64,000 nucleotides of DNA, taken from contig JARGFU010000015.1 in the NCBI GenBank assembly GCA_029210625.1, positions 14,940 to 78,939 on the forward strand. Direction: 5' to 3'. Of the stretch, positions 43,887 to 53,700 are shown in pieces. Within the stretch, counting starts at the first letter, position 1, and the number at the start of each line of letters is the position of its first letter. The position numbers and the translations under genes are program-made. The notes beneath the pieces were generated by a model. That model ran no database searches. It worked only from the letters and a program-made list of their open reading frames with translations, and was not told the DNA's origin. The DNA comes from Deltaproteobacteria bacterium (GTDB lineage: Bacteria; Myxococcota; Myxococcia; SLRQ01).

Positions 43887-45688
43887 TGGCGAAGCCCGTG
43901 CACATCCTCGGGATCTCGGCCCTCTACCACGACAGCGCGGCGGTGCTTCTGCGCGACGGCGAGATCGTGGCGGCCGCCCAGGAGGAGCGCTTCAGCCGGA
44001 AGAAGCACGACAGTGACTTCCCCGCCGAGGCCATCGCCTTCTGCCTGCGGCAGGGCGGCCTCGGCGCCGACGAGCTCGACCACGTCGTCTTCTACGACAA
44101 GCCGGTGCTGAAGTTCGGCCGCATCCTCGAGAGCGCCCTGGCCATCGCCCCCCGCGGCCTCCGGCCCTACCGGATGGCGCTGCCCCTCTGGCTCAAGGAG
44201 AAGCTCTGGATGCCGCGCACGATCGAGCGCGCGCTCCCGGGCGACTACGAGCTGCTCTTCTGCGAGCACCACCAGAGCCACGCCGCCAGCGCCTTCTACC
44301 CCTCCCCCTTCGAGTCGGCCGCGGTGCTCACGATCGACGGCGTCGGCGAGTGGGCCACGACCACCATCGGCCACGGGCAGGGCTCGAGGCTCGAGCTGCT
44401 CGAGGAGCTGCGCTTCCCCCACTCCCTCGGCCTGCTCTACTCGGCCTTCACCTACCACTGCGGCTTCAAGGTGAACTCGGGGGAGTACAAGCTGATGGGC
44501 CTGGCCCCCTACGGGGAGCCCTCCTACGCCGACCGCATCCGGGAGAAGCTCATCGACCTGAAGGAGGACGGCTCCTACCGCCTCGACCTCTCCTACTTCG
44601 ACTACGTCGGCGGCCTGAAGATGACCTCGGCGCGCTTCGACGCCCTCTTCGACGGCCCGCCCCGCGAGCCGGAGGGGCCCCTGACCCGCCGCGAGATGGA
44701 CCTGGCGGCCTCGGTGCAGCAGGTGACGGAGGAGGTGGTCTTCGCCCTGGCCCGCCGCGCCCTGGCGGTGACCGGTGAGAGGCGCCTCTGCCTCGCCGGC
44801 GGGGTCGCGCTCAACTGCGTGGCCAACGGCAAGCTGAAGGCGAACACCCCGGTGGAGGAGGTCTGGGTGCAGCCGGCCGCGGGCGACGCCGGCGGCGCCC
44901 TGGGGGCGGCGCTCTGGGTCCACCACCAGAAGGTCGGCGCCCCGCGCGTGGCGCGCGCCGGCGACGCCATGCAGGGCAGCCTGCTCGGCCCCGAGTTCCC
45001 CGACGAGGCCATCGACTCCTTCCTGGAGGAGTGCCACCTGCCCCACACCCTCCTCGAGGAGGAGGCCCTCCCCGGGCGGATCGCGGACCTCCTCGACGAG
45101 GGGAAGATCGTCGGCTGGTTCCAGGGCCGGATGGAGTTCGGCCCGCGGGCGCTGGGCAACCGCTCGATCCTGGGCGACCCCCGGCGGGCGGACACCCAGC
45201 GGACCATGAACCTGAAGATCAAGCAGCGGGAGTCCTTCCGCCCCTTCGCCCCGGCGGTGCTGGAGGAGGAGGCCGCCACGGTCTTCGACTTCGAGGGCCC
45301 CTCCCCCTACATGCTGATGGTGGCGCCGGTGCGCGAGGAGCGCTGGGCGCCGGTGGACGAGGGCGTCGATCGCGAGGACGTGAGCGCGCGGGTCAACCAG
45401 GTGCGCTCGGATCTCCCGGCCATCACCCACCTCGATCACTCGGCCCGCCTGCAGACCGTGGACGCGCAGCGCAACCCGACCTTCCACCGGCTCCTCTCCG
45501 CCTTCCACCGGCGGACCGGCTGCCCGGTGCTGGTGAACACCTCCTTCAACGTGCGGGGGGAGCCGATCGTCTGCACGCCGCGGGACGCCTATCGCTGCTT
45601 CATGAAGACCGAGATGGACGTCCTCGTCCTCGGCCGCCACCTCCTCCTCAAGCGCGAGCAGCCGCCCTTCGACGAGGTCGACGTCTAG
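43886..45688 (+). CDS. Carbamoyltransferase (NodU/CmcH/TobZ family)
   Basis: The 600-aa enzyme has the Kae1-like N-domain (LGISALYHDSAAVLLRDG, EERFSRKKHD; metal-binding EHHQSHAASAF near residue 130) and the C-terminal YrdC-related carbamoylation domain (FQGRMEFGPRALGNRSIL near residue 415, RPFAPAVLEE, LVNTSFNVRGEPIV near residue 550). These enzymes transfer a carbamoyl group from carbamoyl phosphate via carbamoyl-AMP to a hydroxyl of a sugar or other small molecule. Neighbours SxtJ, DUF5989 and an SGNH hydrolase form a recurring cassette in bacterial envelope loci; the acceptor is unknown and is probably a surface glycan (inference). Confidence 0.92.
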   Translation: MAKPVHILGISALYHDSAAVLLRDGEIVAAAQEERFSRKKHDSDFPAEAIAFCLRQGGLGADELDHVVFYDKPVLKFGRILESALAIAPRGLRPYRMALPLWLKEKLWMPRTIERALPGDYELLFCEHHQSHAASAFYPSPFESAAVLTIDGVGEWATTTIGHGQGSRLELLEELRFPHSLGLLYSAFTYHCGFKVNSGEYKLMGLAPYGEPSYADRIREKLIDLKEDGSYRLDLSYFDYVGGLKMTSARFDALFDGPPREPEGPLTRREMDLAASVQQVTEEVVFALARRALAVTGERRLCLAGGVALNCVANGKLKANTPVEEVWVQPAAGDAGGALGAALWVHHQKVGAPRVARAGDAMQGSLLGPEFPDEAIDSFLEECHLPHTLLEEEALPGRIADLLDEGKIVGWFQGRMEFGPRALGNRSILGDPRRADTQRTMNLKIKQRESFRPFAPAVLEEEAATVFDFEGPSPYMLMVAPVREERWAPVDEGVDREDVSARVNQVRSDLPAITHLDHSARLQTVDAQRNPTFHRLLSAFHRRTGCPVLVNTSFNVRGEPIVCTPRDAYRCFMKTEMDVLVLGRHLLLKREQPPFDEVDV

Positions 45689-45787
45689 GCGCGGTTGCTT
45701 CCGTCGCGGCGCTTTCGGGCCCGGTGGGGAGGGGTCGCTCCGGGGGCGTCGGAGGTGCCGCCCGGCCGCAGCTCGTCCGGAAAGGTA

Positions 45788-45857
45788 GGGGGTGGGGCCC
45801 CGGCAGGTCCCCTGACGGGGCGGGGGGTCCCCCCCCGGGCGCGGGGGTGGGGCCCCG
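45788..45857. repeat. 15-bp direct repeat in a G-rich spacer
   Basis: GGGGGTGGGGCCCCG occurs at 45788-45802 and 45843-45857. The interval between them is made almost wholly of G or C runs (GGGGCGGGGGGTCCCCCCCC). Several runs of four or more G on the plus strand could support G-quadruplexes. No ORF is credible here. Confidence 0.75.
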
Positions 45858-45895
45858 ACGGCTTCGCCGGCGGGGCGGGGGTGCGCGGCACCCCC
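45853..45895. terminator. Tandem hairpins between convergent genes, probable bidirectional terminator
   Basis: Two perfect hairpins follow each other: CCCCG...CGGGG with inner GGC/GCC at 45853-45875, and GGGGGTGC-GCG-GCACCCCC at 45877-45895. They stand between the carbamoyltransferase (+) and DUF5989 (-) stops. No T run follows on either strand, so termination strength is uncertain. Confidence 0.45.
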
Positions 45896-45900
45896 GTAGA

Positions 45901-46071
45901 TCAGAAGAGGGTGTAGATGAAGGGCGCGGCGGGGGTGCCGCCGAGGGCCATGAGGGTGGCGAGGAGGGCGAGGACGAGGATCACGGGGAGGAGCCACCAC
46001 TTCTTGTGGGACCAGAGGAAGCCGCCGACGTCCCTCGCCACCCAGACGATGCTCGACCGCCGCCTGCTCAT
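45901..46071 (-). CDS. DUF5989-family small membrane protein
   Basis: The 56-aa peptide from ATG 46071 is one basic/amphipathic segment (VWVARDVGGFLWSHKKWWLLP) followed by a transmembrane helix (VILVLALLATLMALGG) and a short PFIYTLF tail. This WxxHKKWWLLP pattern with APFIYTLF end is that of DUF5989 proteins, which usually sit in the same direction between SxtJ and the SGNH hydrolase or carbamoyltransferase. Here it is inverted relative to those neighbours. Function unknown. An upstream ATG (46128) is less likely. Confidence 0.82.
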   Translation of the reverse strand: MSRRRSSIVWVARDVGGFLWSHKKWWLLPVILVLALLATLMALGGTPAAPFIYTLF

Positions 46072-46145
46072 CGCTCGTGCTCCATGGTGCGGCCACGCTA
46101 CCAGATCGTTTCCTGGCGCCGCCAGCAAGGTAGGCTTGGGCGATC

Positions 46146-47531
46146 GTGTCGCCCCTCCGCCTCCACCCGCTGCTGCGCCGGCCGCTGATCTGGGCCCTGA
46201 AGCTCCTGTGGTTGCTGCTGGTGCTCGGCCTGATCGCCGCCATCGGCGGGGTCCTCCTGCTGGCGGAGACCGACGAGGTGCAGCGGAGGGAGGAGGGCGT
46301 CTTCTTCGAGGAGCGCGAGGGCCGCATCCACACCTTCGATCCGGGGCTGGCCCGCCAGTCCTGGGAGGTGGAGAAGCCCGAGGGCGCGCTGCGCGTCTTC
46401 CTCTTCGGCGGCTCCCAGGCCTTCGGCTCCCCCTACGTCCACCGGGATCAGCTCGCCACCTCCCGCCTCCTCCGCTGGCTGGAGGTGCCCAACCGCGGCG
46501 GCATCGCCACCTGGCTCGAGGCCTACCTGCAGCACCTCTTCCCCGACCGCCCGGTGCAGGTCGTGAACCTCGCCATGCCCGGCACGCCGATCAGCATGGT
46601 GCACCAGCTCGTGCCGGGCGTCCTCGAGGCCGGCTCCCCCGACGCCCTCCTGATCCTCTCGGGCAACAACGAGGGAGCGGTCTTCGGCGCCGAGGACTTC
46701 CTGGTCGGCGACGAGTTCGACGCCTTCGTCTCCCGGACGGTGGAGGAGTACGAGCAGCACCTGGACGCGATCCTGGCGGCGGCGGGCGCCGCCGAGGTGC
46801 CGGTGTGGCTCCTCACCGTGCCCACCAACCTCCGGGACCACGTCCCCACCGACCGGCCGCTCTTCGACCTGCCCGCGGCCCTGGCCGAGGCCGAGGCCGG
46901 CGAGTGCGAGCGGCTCGAGGCCCGGATCGCCGGGGCCGGTGAGGACCACGCCACCGCCCTCTTCCTGCGGGCCCGCTGCCTCGATCGCTCGGGGAGCCCC
47001 GCCGAGGCCCTGTCTTTTTATGAGCGCGCCCTCGAGGAGGACAAGGTCATCCAGCGCGCGCGCCCGGCGCTCAACCGCCTCCTGCGGCAGCGGGAGGGGC
47101 GGCCCGGGGTGCGGGTCCTGGATCTCGAGGCCCACCTGCGCCGCGTCGCCCCCGACGGCATCCCGGGAGACGAGCTCTTCATCGACTCCTGCCACCTGCA
47201 CCTGCGGGGCTACCGCCTCCTGGCGCTCCGGATCGCGCGGGCCTTCGGCGAGGCGCTGGGCGCGCCCCCCGAGCGGATCGCCGCCCTGCCCGCTCTCGAG
47301 GTCGAGATCTTCAGCGAGGGGCAGCTCTCCCGCCTGCACACGGTGAAGCGGCTGAAGTGGCTGCGCCTCAAGCTGCTGACCACCGCGGGCTCGGTGGAGT
47401 GGATCAACCGCGACCGCTACCTCCGCAACTTCGAGGAGGCCAGCTGGGACGCGAACGACTTCTCCTTCGCCCTGGACCGGCTCGAGGCGGATCTCCCGGA
47501 CGTCCGGGAGGAAGCCCTCACTGCACCGTGA
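46146..47531 (+). CDS. SGNH/GDSL-family hydrolase, membrane anchored
   Basis: From GTG 46146 the 461-aa protein has one N-terminal membrane helix (LKLLWLLLVLGLIAAIGGVLLL), then an SGNH core: block I FLFGGSQAFG (nucleophile Ser ~88), block III GNNEGAVFG, and block V DSCHLHLRGY with the catalytic Asp/His. A segment with TPR character (RARCLDRSGSPAEALSFYERAL) lies between. It faces the periplasm and would remove or transfer acyl groups on a glycan or lipid, consistent with its place in the carbamoyltransferase cassette. It ends overlapping the convergent Cys-rich lipoprotein by 14 bases. Confidence 0.83.
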   Translation: MSPLRLHPLLRRPLIWALKLLWLLLVLGLIAAIGGVLLLAETDEVQRREEGVFFEEREGRIHTFDPGLARQSWEVEKPEGALRVFLFGGSQAFGSPYVHRDQLATSRLLRWLEVPNRGGIATWLEAYLQHLFPDRPVQVVNLAMPGTPISMVHQLVPGVLEAGSPDALLILSGNNEGAVFGAEDFLVGDEFDAFVSRTVEEYEQHLDAILAAAGAAEVPVWLLTVPTNLRDHVPTDRPLFDLPAALAEAEAGECERLEARIAGAGEDHATALFLRARCLDRSGSPAEALSFYERALEEDKVIQRARPALNRLLRQREGRPGVRVLDLEAHLRRVAPDGIPGDELFIDSCHLHLRGYRLLALRIARAFGEALGAPPERIAALPALEVEIFSEGQLSRLHTVKRLKWLRLKLLTTAGSVEWINRDRYLRNFEEASWDANDFSFALDRLEADLPDVREEALTAP

Positions 47532-50500
47532 GCTCGAGGGTGAAGCGCCCCTCGGAAGTAGCCGACCAGCTGTCCACCACCACCCAGAGGGTCTGGTTCA
47601 CGGCGACCGTGTGGCTCACCGTCTCGGGCAGGCTGATGAACGAGTCGTCCGCGCCGGCGAGGCAGGCGTTCGGGTCGCACCCCGAGAGCAGGTAGATCGA
47701 GAGGTCGTGGCCGGCCTCGGGGGTGGCGGTGGCGGTGAGGGTCTGGCCGGCGAGGAGGTCGACGGCGAAGAAGACCTCGGGCCCGGGCTGGGCGAAGGAG
47801 AGGCAGCCCACGGGATCCAGGGTGTCGCTGCCCCGGTAGGTGTGGCCGGTGACCGTCGCGGTGCCGCCCGCCACGCTCACCACCTCGGCGGCGGCGCAGG
47901 TGTCGTTGGCCGGGGGCGGCAGCGGCGCCCCCAGGCTGACGTCGAGGGTGAAGGGCCCGGCGGCGCCGTCGTAGCCGTCGACGATCAGGTAGTAGAGGCC
48001 CCCGGGCAGCTCGGGCTCGAAGAGGGTGGGCGTCTGGAGGTCCGAGCAGGAGAGCGCGCTGCCGGCGTCGGCGCAGGGCATCGCGCGCAGCGCGAGCACG
48101 CCGTCGAAGGCGGCCCCGAGGGAGGCGCTGACCGAGCGCGGCGAGAGGAGGGCGAAGGAGTAGAGGACGTCTCCCCCGCTCTGCCCTGGCAGGGCGCAGG
48201 CCGCGTCGAGATCTTCGGCGGCGTTGCGGGTGTCACCGGCCACGCTCGCCTGATCGGCGGTGAAGACCAGGGGCTCGGGGGTGCTGCAGTCCTCGTTGGT
48301 GGCCGGGGGGATCGGCGAGCCCAGGGCCCAGGAGAGATCGTAGAGCCCGCCGGCGGGACCGCCGCCGCTCACCACCACCGTCCAGTCCCCCGCCGCGAGG
48401 AAGGGGAGGTCGAGGAGCCCGGGGCCTCCGTCGGCGGCCACCGCGGCGCAGTCTGCCTCCGTGCCGTCGTCCGCGCAGGTGCTCCGCACCGAGACCGAGA
48501 GGCCCGGGGCGCCGGCGAGCTGGAGGCTCAGGCTCGCGTCGGTGGAGAGGGGCAGGCGGTAGACGGCGTCCCCGCCGGACTGCCCGCAGCTCACGGCGAG
48601 GTCGCGCAGGGCGGTGGAGAGATCTCCGCTCTCGCTGCCGCCGCCGAGGGACTCGTCGAGGAGGATCGCGCTGCTGCAGTCCTCGTTGGCCGGGGGCGGG
48701 GGCGGATCGGCGGTGGTGAGGGAGAGGTCGAAGCTGCCCTCGGCGCCGCCGTAGCCGTCCACCCAGACCGTGTAGGCGCCGGCCGGGAGGAGCGCGGTGA
48801 GCTGCTCGAGGCTGCCGGGCACGTCGTTGCAGGCGAGCTCGCTGGCCGGATCGGCGCAGGTCGTGCGGAGGCCCAGCACCGTGTCCAGGGCGCCGGTCGT
48901 GGAGAGGGTCACCAGCCGGTCGGTGGGCAGGTCGAGGCGGAAGACGACGTCCGCGCTCCCCGCGCCGCCGCAGAGGGTCTGGCCGTCGTCGGTGCCGCCG
49001 CCGGTGGTCGCGGTGACGGTGGCGCCGTCGGTGAGCAGGGGCGCGCCGCTGCAGCCGTCGTTGGCGGGCCGCGGCGGCCGGATCCAGCCCACCAGGTGGT
49101 AGTCGGTGGCGCCGGGCACCACCTGGCTCACCCGGATGAGGAGGATGCGATCCGCGCCGGCGGCCGGCGCCTCGGCGGTGTTGGCGCCGGTGCCGCCCAC
49201 CAGCTGCAGGTTGCCGCCCGCGGTCTGGACGAAGATCGAGAGCATGAGGTTGCCGGCGGAGGCCCCGCCCAGCGGCGCCGCCTCGGCCAGGAGGCGCTGC
49301 CCGGCGGGCACGTCGAGAGCGAACCAGTCCTCGTCGGCGAAGCAGGCGGTCGCGTCGAGCTCGCTGCGCCCGGCCAGCGGGAGGGGCATGTTCGTGGGCA
49401 GCCCCGAGCTGTCGTTGGGCTCGAGGGCGTCGTCGTCGCAGAGCCCGTCGGGATCCACGGTGAGCGAGAGGTCGTAGCCGACCTCGGCGTTGATCCCCCG
49501 CACCCCGATCCAGAGGGGGCCGGAGCGGGAGAGGGAGGGGATCTCGACCTTCTGACCGGTGGCGGTGAAGGCCGCCTGGCCGGCGAGCACGGGGCCCGAG
49601 CCGGTGCCGGCCCAGACCAGGAGGGTGGGATCCCCGCCGCTGCGATCGTAGGCCAGCTCGACCAGGACCCCGTCGCCCACCGCGGCGTCGGCGACGTACC
49701 AGTCCCGGTCGTTGGGGCAGAGGGTGCGTCCGGCGGTGACGCCGGGGAGGATCGGGCTCGCCCCGTAGGGCGTGTCGTTCGGCTCGAGGTCGTCGTCGCT
49801 GCAGGTCGCGGCCCGGCACTGCCCCGAGACGCAGCTCTGCCCCTCGAGGCAGAGGGCGCTGGAGGAGCAGGTGGCGGGCGCCGAGCAGGTGCCGTCGGCG
49901 GCGCAGGTCTGGCCCGCCCGGCAGTGGGCGTTGTCCAGGCACTCGACGCAGAGGCCCAGGGCGAGCTGGCAGTGGCGGGGTGCGTCGCAGTCGACGTCGC
50001 CGGTGCAGGAAGTGCTTCCCTGGCAGCTGCGGCTGGTGCAGACCCCGCCGAGGCGGCAGTCGAGGTCGACCGAGCACTGCACGCAGGTGGCCAGCCCCGA
50101 GGTGTCGCAGACCTGGCCCGGGCCGCAGTCGGTGTTCCGGACGCACTCACCCCGCGCCTGGCAGAGGCCGTCGCGGCAGACCTCGTCGGCGCCGCAGTGG
50201 GCGTCGCCGGTGCACTGCTGGCAGAGGCCGGTCGCCGCGTGGCAGTAGGGCTCGTCCGGCTGGGAGGCGCAGTCCGCGTCCGCCGAGCAGGGCTCGAAGC
50301 GGCAGAAGTAGCCGGTGGGGTGGCAGCCCTGCTGGCTGCCCGGGCAGTCGTCGTCCACCAGGCAGGAGACGCAGGCGCCGCTCACCACCTCGCAGCGCGG
50401 GGTCGCCGGCAGGTCGGCGCAGGAGTCGTCGGTGGCGCAAGGCGGGCGGGCCACGCAGGTGTGGTTGCTCGACTCGCAGATCTGGGTCTGGGGGTCGGGA

Positions 50501-50760
50501 CAGTGGGCGGCGAAGAGGCAGGCGACGCAGGTCTGGCTGATGCCGTCGCAGTGGGTGCGCCCCACCTTCCCGGCGCAGTCGAAGTCCGAGAAGCAGCTCT
50601 CGCCGCCTCCGTCGGGGTTCGAGACGCAGACCCCGTCCTCGCAGACCTCGCCCGTCGCGCAGGTGACGCCGTCGCAGGGATCACCGCAGCGGCAGCCCTC
50701 GGTGGTGACCGCGACCCCGAAGAGCAGCAGGAAGAAGACGAGGCGGGCGGTGCGGATCAC
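47518..50760 (-). CDS. Large Cys-rich lipoprotein with Dickkopf-like repeats and PPC-type beta domains
   Basis: From GTG 50760 the 1080-aa product starts with a signal peptide and Cys23 (TTEGC), then ~310 residues of disulfide-rich repeats of the form C-x2-D-x2-C-x(6-8)-C-D-x5-C-x2-C (for example SCFSDFDCAGK, CSADADCASQP, CTGDAHCGADE). The C-terminal ~750 residues comprise successive beta-sandwich domains resembling bacterial pre-peptidase C-terminal (PPC) domains, with recurring DLEPND, NDRDWY and NDGCSGAPLL/NEDCSSAILL cores and YTVWVDGYGGAEGSFDLSL-type strands. It is probably a surface or secreted adhesin or enzyme scaffold; no catalytic motif is apparent. It starts within the stop codon of the larger Cys-rich gene upstream. 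Confidence 0.85.
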   Translation of the reverse strand: MIRTARLVFFLLLFGVAVTTEGCRCGDPCDGVTCATGEVCEDGVCVSNPDGGGESCFSDFDCAGKVGRTHCDGISQTCVACLFAAHCPDPQTQICESSNHTCVARPPCATDDSCADLPATPRCEVVSGACVSCLVDDDCPGSQQGCHPTGYFCRFEPCSADADCASQPDEPYCHAATGLCQQCTGDAHCGADEVCRDGLCQARGECVRNTDCGPGQVCDTSGLATCVQCSVDLDCRLGGVCTSRSCQGSTSCTGDVDCDAPRHCQLALGLCVECLDNAHCRAGQTCAADGTCSAPATCSSSALCLEGQSCVSGQCRAATCSDDDLEPNDTPYGASPILPGVTAGRTLCPNDRDWYVADAAVGDGVLVELAYDRSGGDPTLLVWAGTGSGPVLAGQAAFTATGQKVEIPSLSRSGPLWIGVRGINAEVGYDLSLTVDPDGLCDDDALEPNDSSGLPTNMPLPLAGRSELDATACFADEDWFALDVPAGQRLLAEAAPLGGASAGNLMLSIFVQTAGGNLQLVGGTGANTAEAPAAGADRILLIRVSQVVPGATDYHLVGWIRPPRPANDGCSGAPLLTDGATVTATTGGGTDDGQTLCGGAGSADVVFRLDLPTDRLVTLSTTGALDTVLGLRTTCADPASELACNDVPGSLEQLTALLPAGAYTVWVDGYGGAEGSFDLSLTTADPPPPPANEDCSSAILLDESLGGGSESGDLSTALRDLAVSCGQSGGDAVYRLPLSTDASLSLQLAGAPGLSVSVRSTCADDGTEADCAAVAADGGPGLLDLPFLAAGDWTVVVSGGGPAGGLYDLSWALGSPIPPATNEDCSTPEPLVFTADQASVAGDTRNAAEDLDAACALPGQSGGDVLYSFALLSPRSVSASLGAAFDGVLALRAMPCADAGSALSCSDLQTPTLFEPELPGGLYYLIVDGYDGAAGPFTLDVSLGAPLPPPANDTCAAAEVVSVAGGTATVTGHTYRGSDTLDPVGCLSFAQPGPEVFFAVDLLAGQTLTATATPEAGHDLSIYLLSGCDPNACLAGADDSFISLPETVSHTVAVNQTLWVVVDSWSATSEGRFTLELTVQ

Positions 50761-53700
50761 TGGCAGCGGTTCTCCGTGAGATTGCAGGTCGAGCCGGAGA
50801 GGAGAGTGTCACAATTCGCCCCACCGGGGATGCTGGTGTGGACGATGAGCACGACCCGATCGACGCGGGCGCGCACGTCTGGGCTGCCGCCGACCTCGTT
50901 CAGGATGAGCCGCACGCCGAAGCTCACGTCGGCGACGTCCGCCTCGCCGAGGGTGAGGCCCCACAGCTCGGTGCTCCCGCCGAGGGTGTGGACGGTGTCG
51001 GTGGCGGTGAGCGGGGTGGCGATGTTCATGGGCGTCCCGATCCGGCCGCCCGAGGCGAGGAGCACGCCCCGGATGTTCCACTGGTCGCCGCCGGCCGCCG
51101 GGTCGCCGTCGGTGGAGGCCTCGATCTCCACGCTGACGCCGGTGACGGTCGAGCCCGCCGGCACCGAGAGGCCGAAGATCAGCAGGTCGATGGTCGCCGT
51201 CTCCGCGCCCGCGCTGGCCGGATCGAGGGTGTAGGCCCAGACGTCGTTGCTGCCGCGGAAGTGACTGAAGTTCGCGGGCGCCCCGGCGGCGTCGACGAAG
51301 CCGACGTTGCCGGTGTCGATGTTGGCCTCGCCGGAGACCTGACCGGCCACGAGGCCGCAGGGCTCGTGGCACTCACCGCCGTTGATGGCGAAGTGGCAGA
51401 GCTCGCCGGCCGCGCACTCGGCGTCGGCCGTGCAGGGCAGGCAGGTGAAGGTGCTCGGGTCGCAGAGCGGGGTGATGGAGGGGCAGTCGGCGTCGAGGAG
51501 GCACTCGACGCAGGTCTGGCTGGTGGGCTCGCAGAGCTCTCCGTTCGCGTGGCCCGTGCAGTGGGTGGCGTCGGTGCACTCCACGCAGGCGGGCACGGTG
51601 GCGTCGCAGGCCGGGAGCGCCGGATCGAGGCAGTGCGCGTCGTCGGCGCAGACGGTGCAGGTCAGGGTCAGCGGATCGCAGGCCTCGCCGGCCGGGTCGC
51701 CCACGCAGTGGCTGTCGTCGGCGCAGGCGCCACAGAGGCCGCTGCCGGTGTCGCAGTAGGGGCGCGCCGCGTCCGGGCAGTCGGCGTCGATGGCGCAGGG
51801 CAGCTTGCATAGCCCGCCGCCGCCGATGTCGCAGACCTCACCGGGGTTGCAGCTGCGGCTGCCGCCGTTCACGCCGCCGCAGCGCTCGAGGCACTCCCAG
51901 GTGCCGCCCACGTCGCAGTAGGAGCGGGAGCTGCAGTTGTTGTCGGTGTTGCAGTCGACGCAGAGCTCGGTGCCGCCGGCGTCGCAGCGCCAGCGGCTGG
52001 TGGGGCAGGGAGAGCAGGCGTAGCTGTACTGGCAGATCAGCTCGGGCCCGCACTGGCTGTCGTCCTCGCAACGATCGGCGCAGTTGCCGAGCCAGCAGAC
52101 CTGGTCGGTGCCGCACTCGGTGCTGCTGGTGCAGGCCGTGCCCAGCAGGCTGGAGCAGGTCTCGACGCACTCGCCGGTCAGCAGGTCGCAGATCTCGGGC
52201 GCGGTGCAGGTGCCGCTGCCGAAGGTGCCGCAGCGCGGCTGGCAGGCGCCGGTGTCGAAGTCGCAGAAGGTGTCGGGGGTGCAGATCTCTCCGAGGATGC
52301 GGCAGTCGGGCACGCACTCGCCCAGGGCCGGATCGCAGCGGCCGGCGGGGCCGCAGTCGTCGCTGGCGGCGGAGCAGGCGGTGAAGCAGCTCTGGCTCGT
52401 CAGATCGCAGCTGCGGCTGCGGTCGCAGTCGAGGTCGCCGTCGCAGGGCGCGTCGCAGCGGCGGGCGACGGCGTCGCAGGTCACGGCCGGCACGGTGCAG
52501 CCGCCGCCGGCGCAGGCCGAGCCGCGGGGGCAGTCGAGGTCCGCGCCGCAGGCGATGGTGCAGAGCCCGCCGGCGCAGACCGCCCCGACCCCGCACTGGG
52601 CGTCGCTCGAGCAGGGGGTGCGGCAGCGCGAGCCGGAGCAGACCTGGCCGAGCTGGCAGTCGGCGTCGGCGGTGCAGACCCCGCAGTCGCTGTCGGTGGA
52701 GCAGCCCGGGTAGCAGGCGCCCCGCTGGAAGGGGTCGGCGCAGAGGGAGACCTGATCCTGGAAGTTGCGGCAGACGTGTCCCTGGCTGGTGGCGCAGTCG
52801 GCGTCGCTGCCGCAGGCGCGGATGCAGGTGCCCACGACCCCGGGGCTGGCGCCGAAGCAGTCGGGGGCCACGGCGTTGCAGTCGGCGCTCGACTGGCAGG
52901 TGCCCCCGACGATGTAGCGGTCCACCTCGGCGCACATGTAGTTCGCGCGGCTGCAGGAGCCGAGGTCGTTCGGATCGCAGTCGGGCAGGCAGGCGTTCAC
53001 GTCGCCGGGGAGGGTGTAGCAGGAGCTCCCCGCCGGGCAGGGGACGGCCGGCGGATCGCAGTCCACCACGATGCAGTAGCCGCCGGGCCAGCCGGTGGGG
53101 TCACCGTTGGCGTCGGTCTCGCCGATGCAGCCGGCGTCGGACCGGCAGGAGCCCGGCCCCACGCAGGGGCCGCCCACCGGCGAGCAGCCGCAGAAGCCGG
53201 TCTGCTGGTTGCAGATGCCCAGGGGGCAGTCGCGGTCGGTGACGCAGGCGAGCTGGGAGATCAGGGCCGCGTCGCACTCGGGCGCACAGATGCTGCGCAC
53301 CACGCCGCCCGCCTGGAGGGGCTGGCAGCTGTAGCCCGCCCGGCACTCGGCGTCGGCGGTGCAGGCGTCCCAGCAGGCGCCGCCCAGGCAGGTGGTGCCC
53401 GCGGGGCACTCGCTCTGGCTGTTGCAGAAGCCCAGGCAGTAGCCCTCGTACCACTTCCAGGGGATCACGTAGTCGTCGGGCTCGAGGCAGTAGTAGTTGT
53501 ACTGATCGGCCGGCAGGGCGCTGGCCGCCTCGCAGTCGGTGAACTGGGTGCAGGCCGAGCCGGCCCGGCCGCCGCCCGGAGGGCCGGCGTCGCAGATGCC
53601 GCCCACGCAGACGGCCTCGGGGCTGCCGCAGTCGGCGGCGCTCAGGCACTCGGCGCAGAAGCCCGTGCCCGTGTCGCAGACGGTGAGGGGCGCGCCGGTG

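Noticed and set aside
47611-51234. 1207-codon open frame on the plus strand opposite the Cys-rich lipoproteins
   Set aside because: Lacks domain patterns; its openness follows from the codon bias of the real minus-strand genes.
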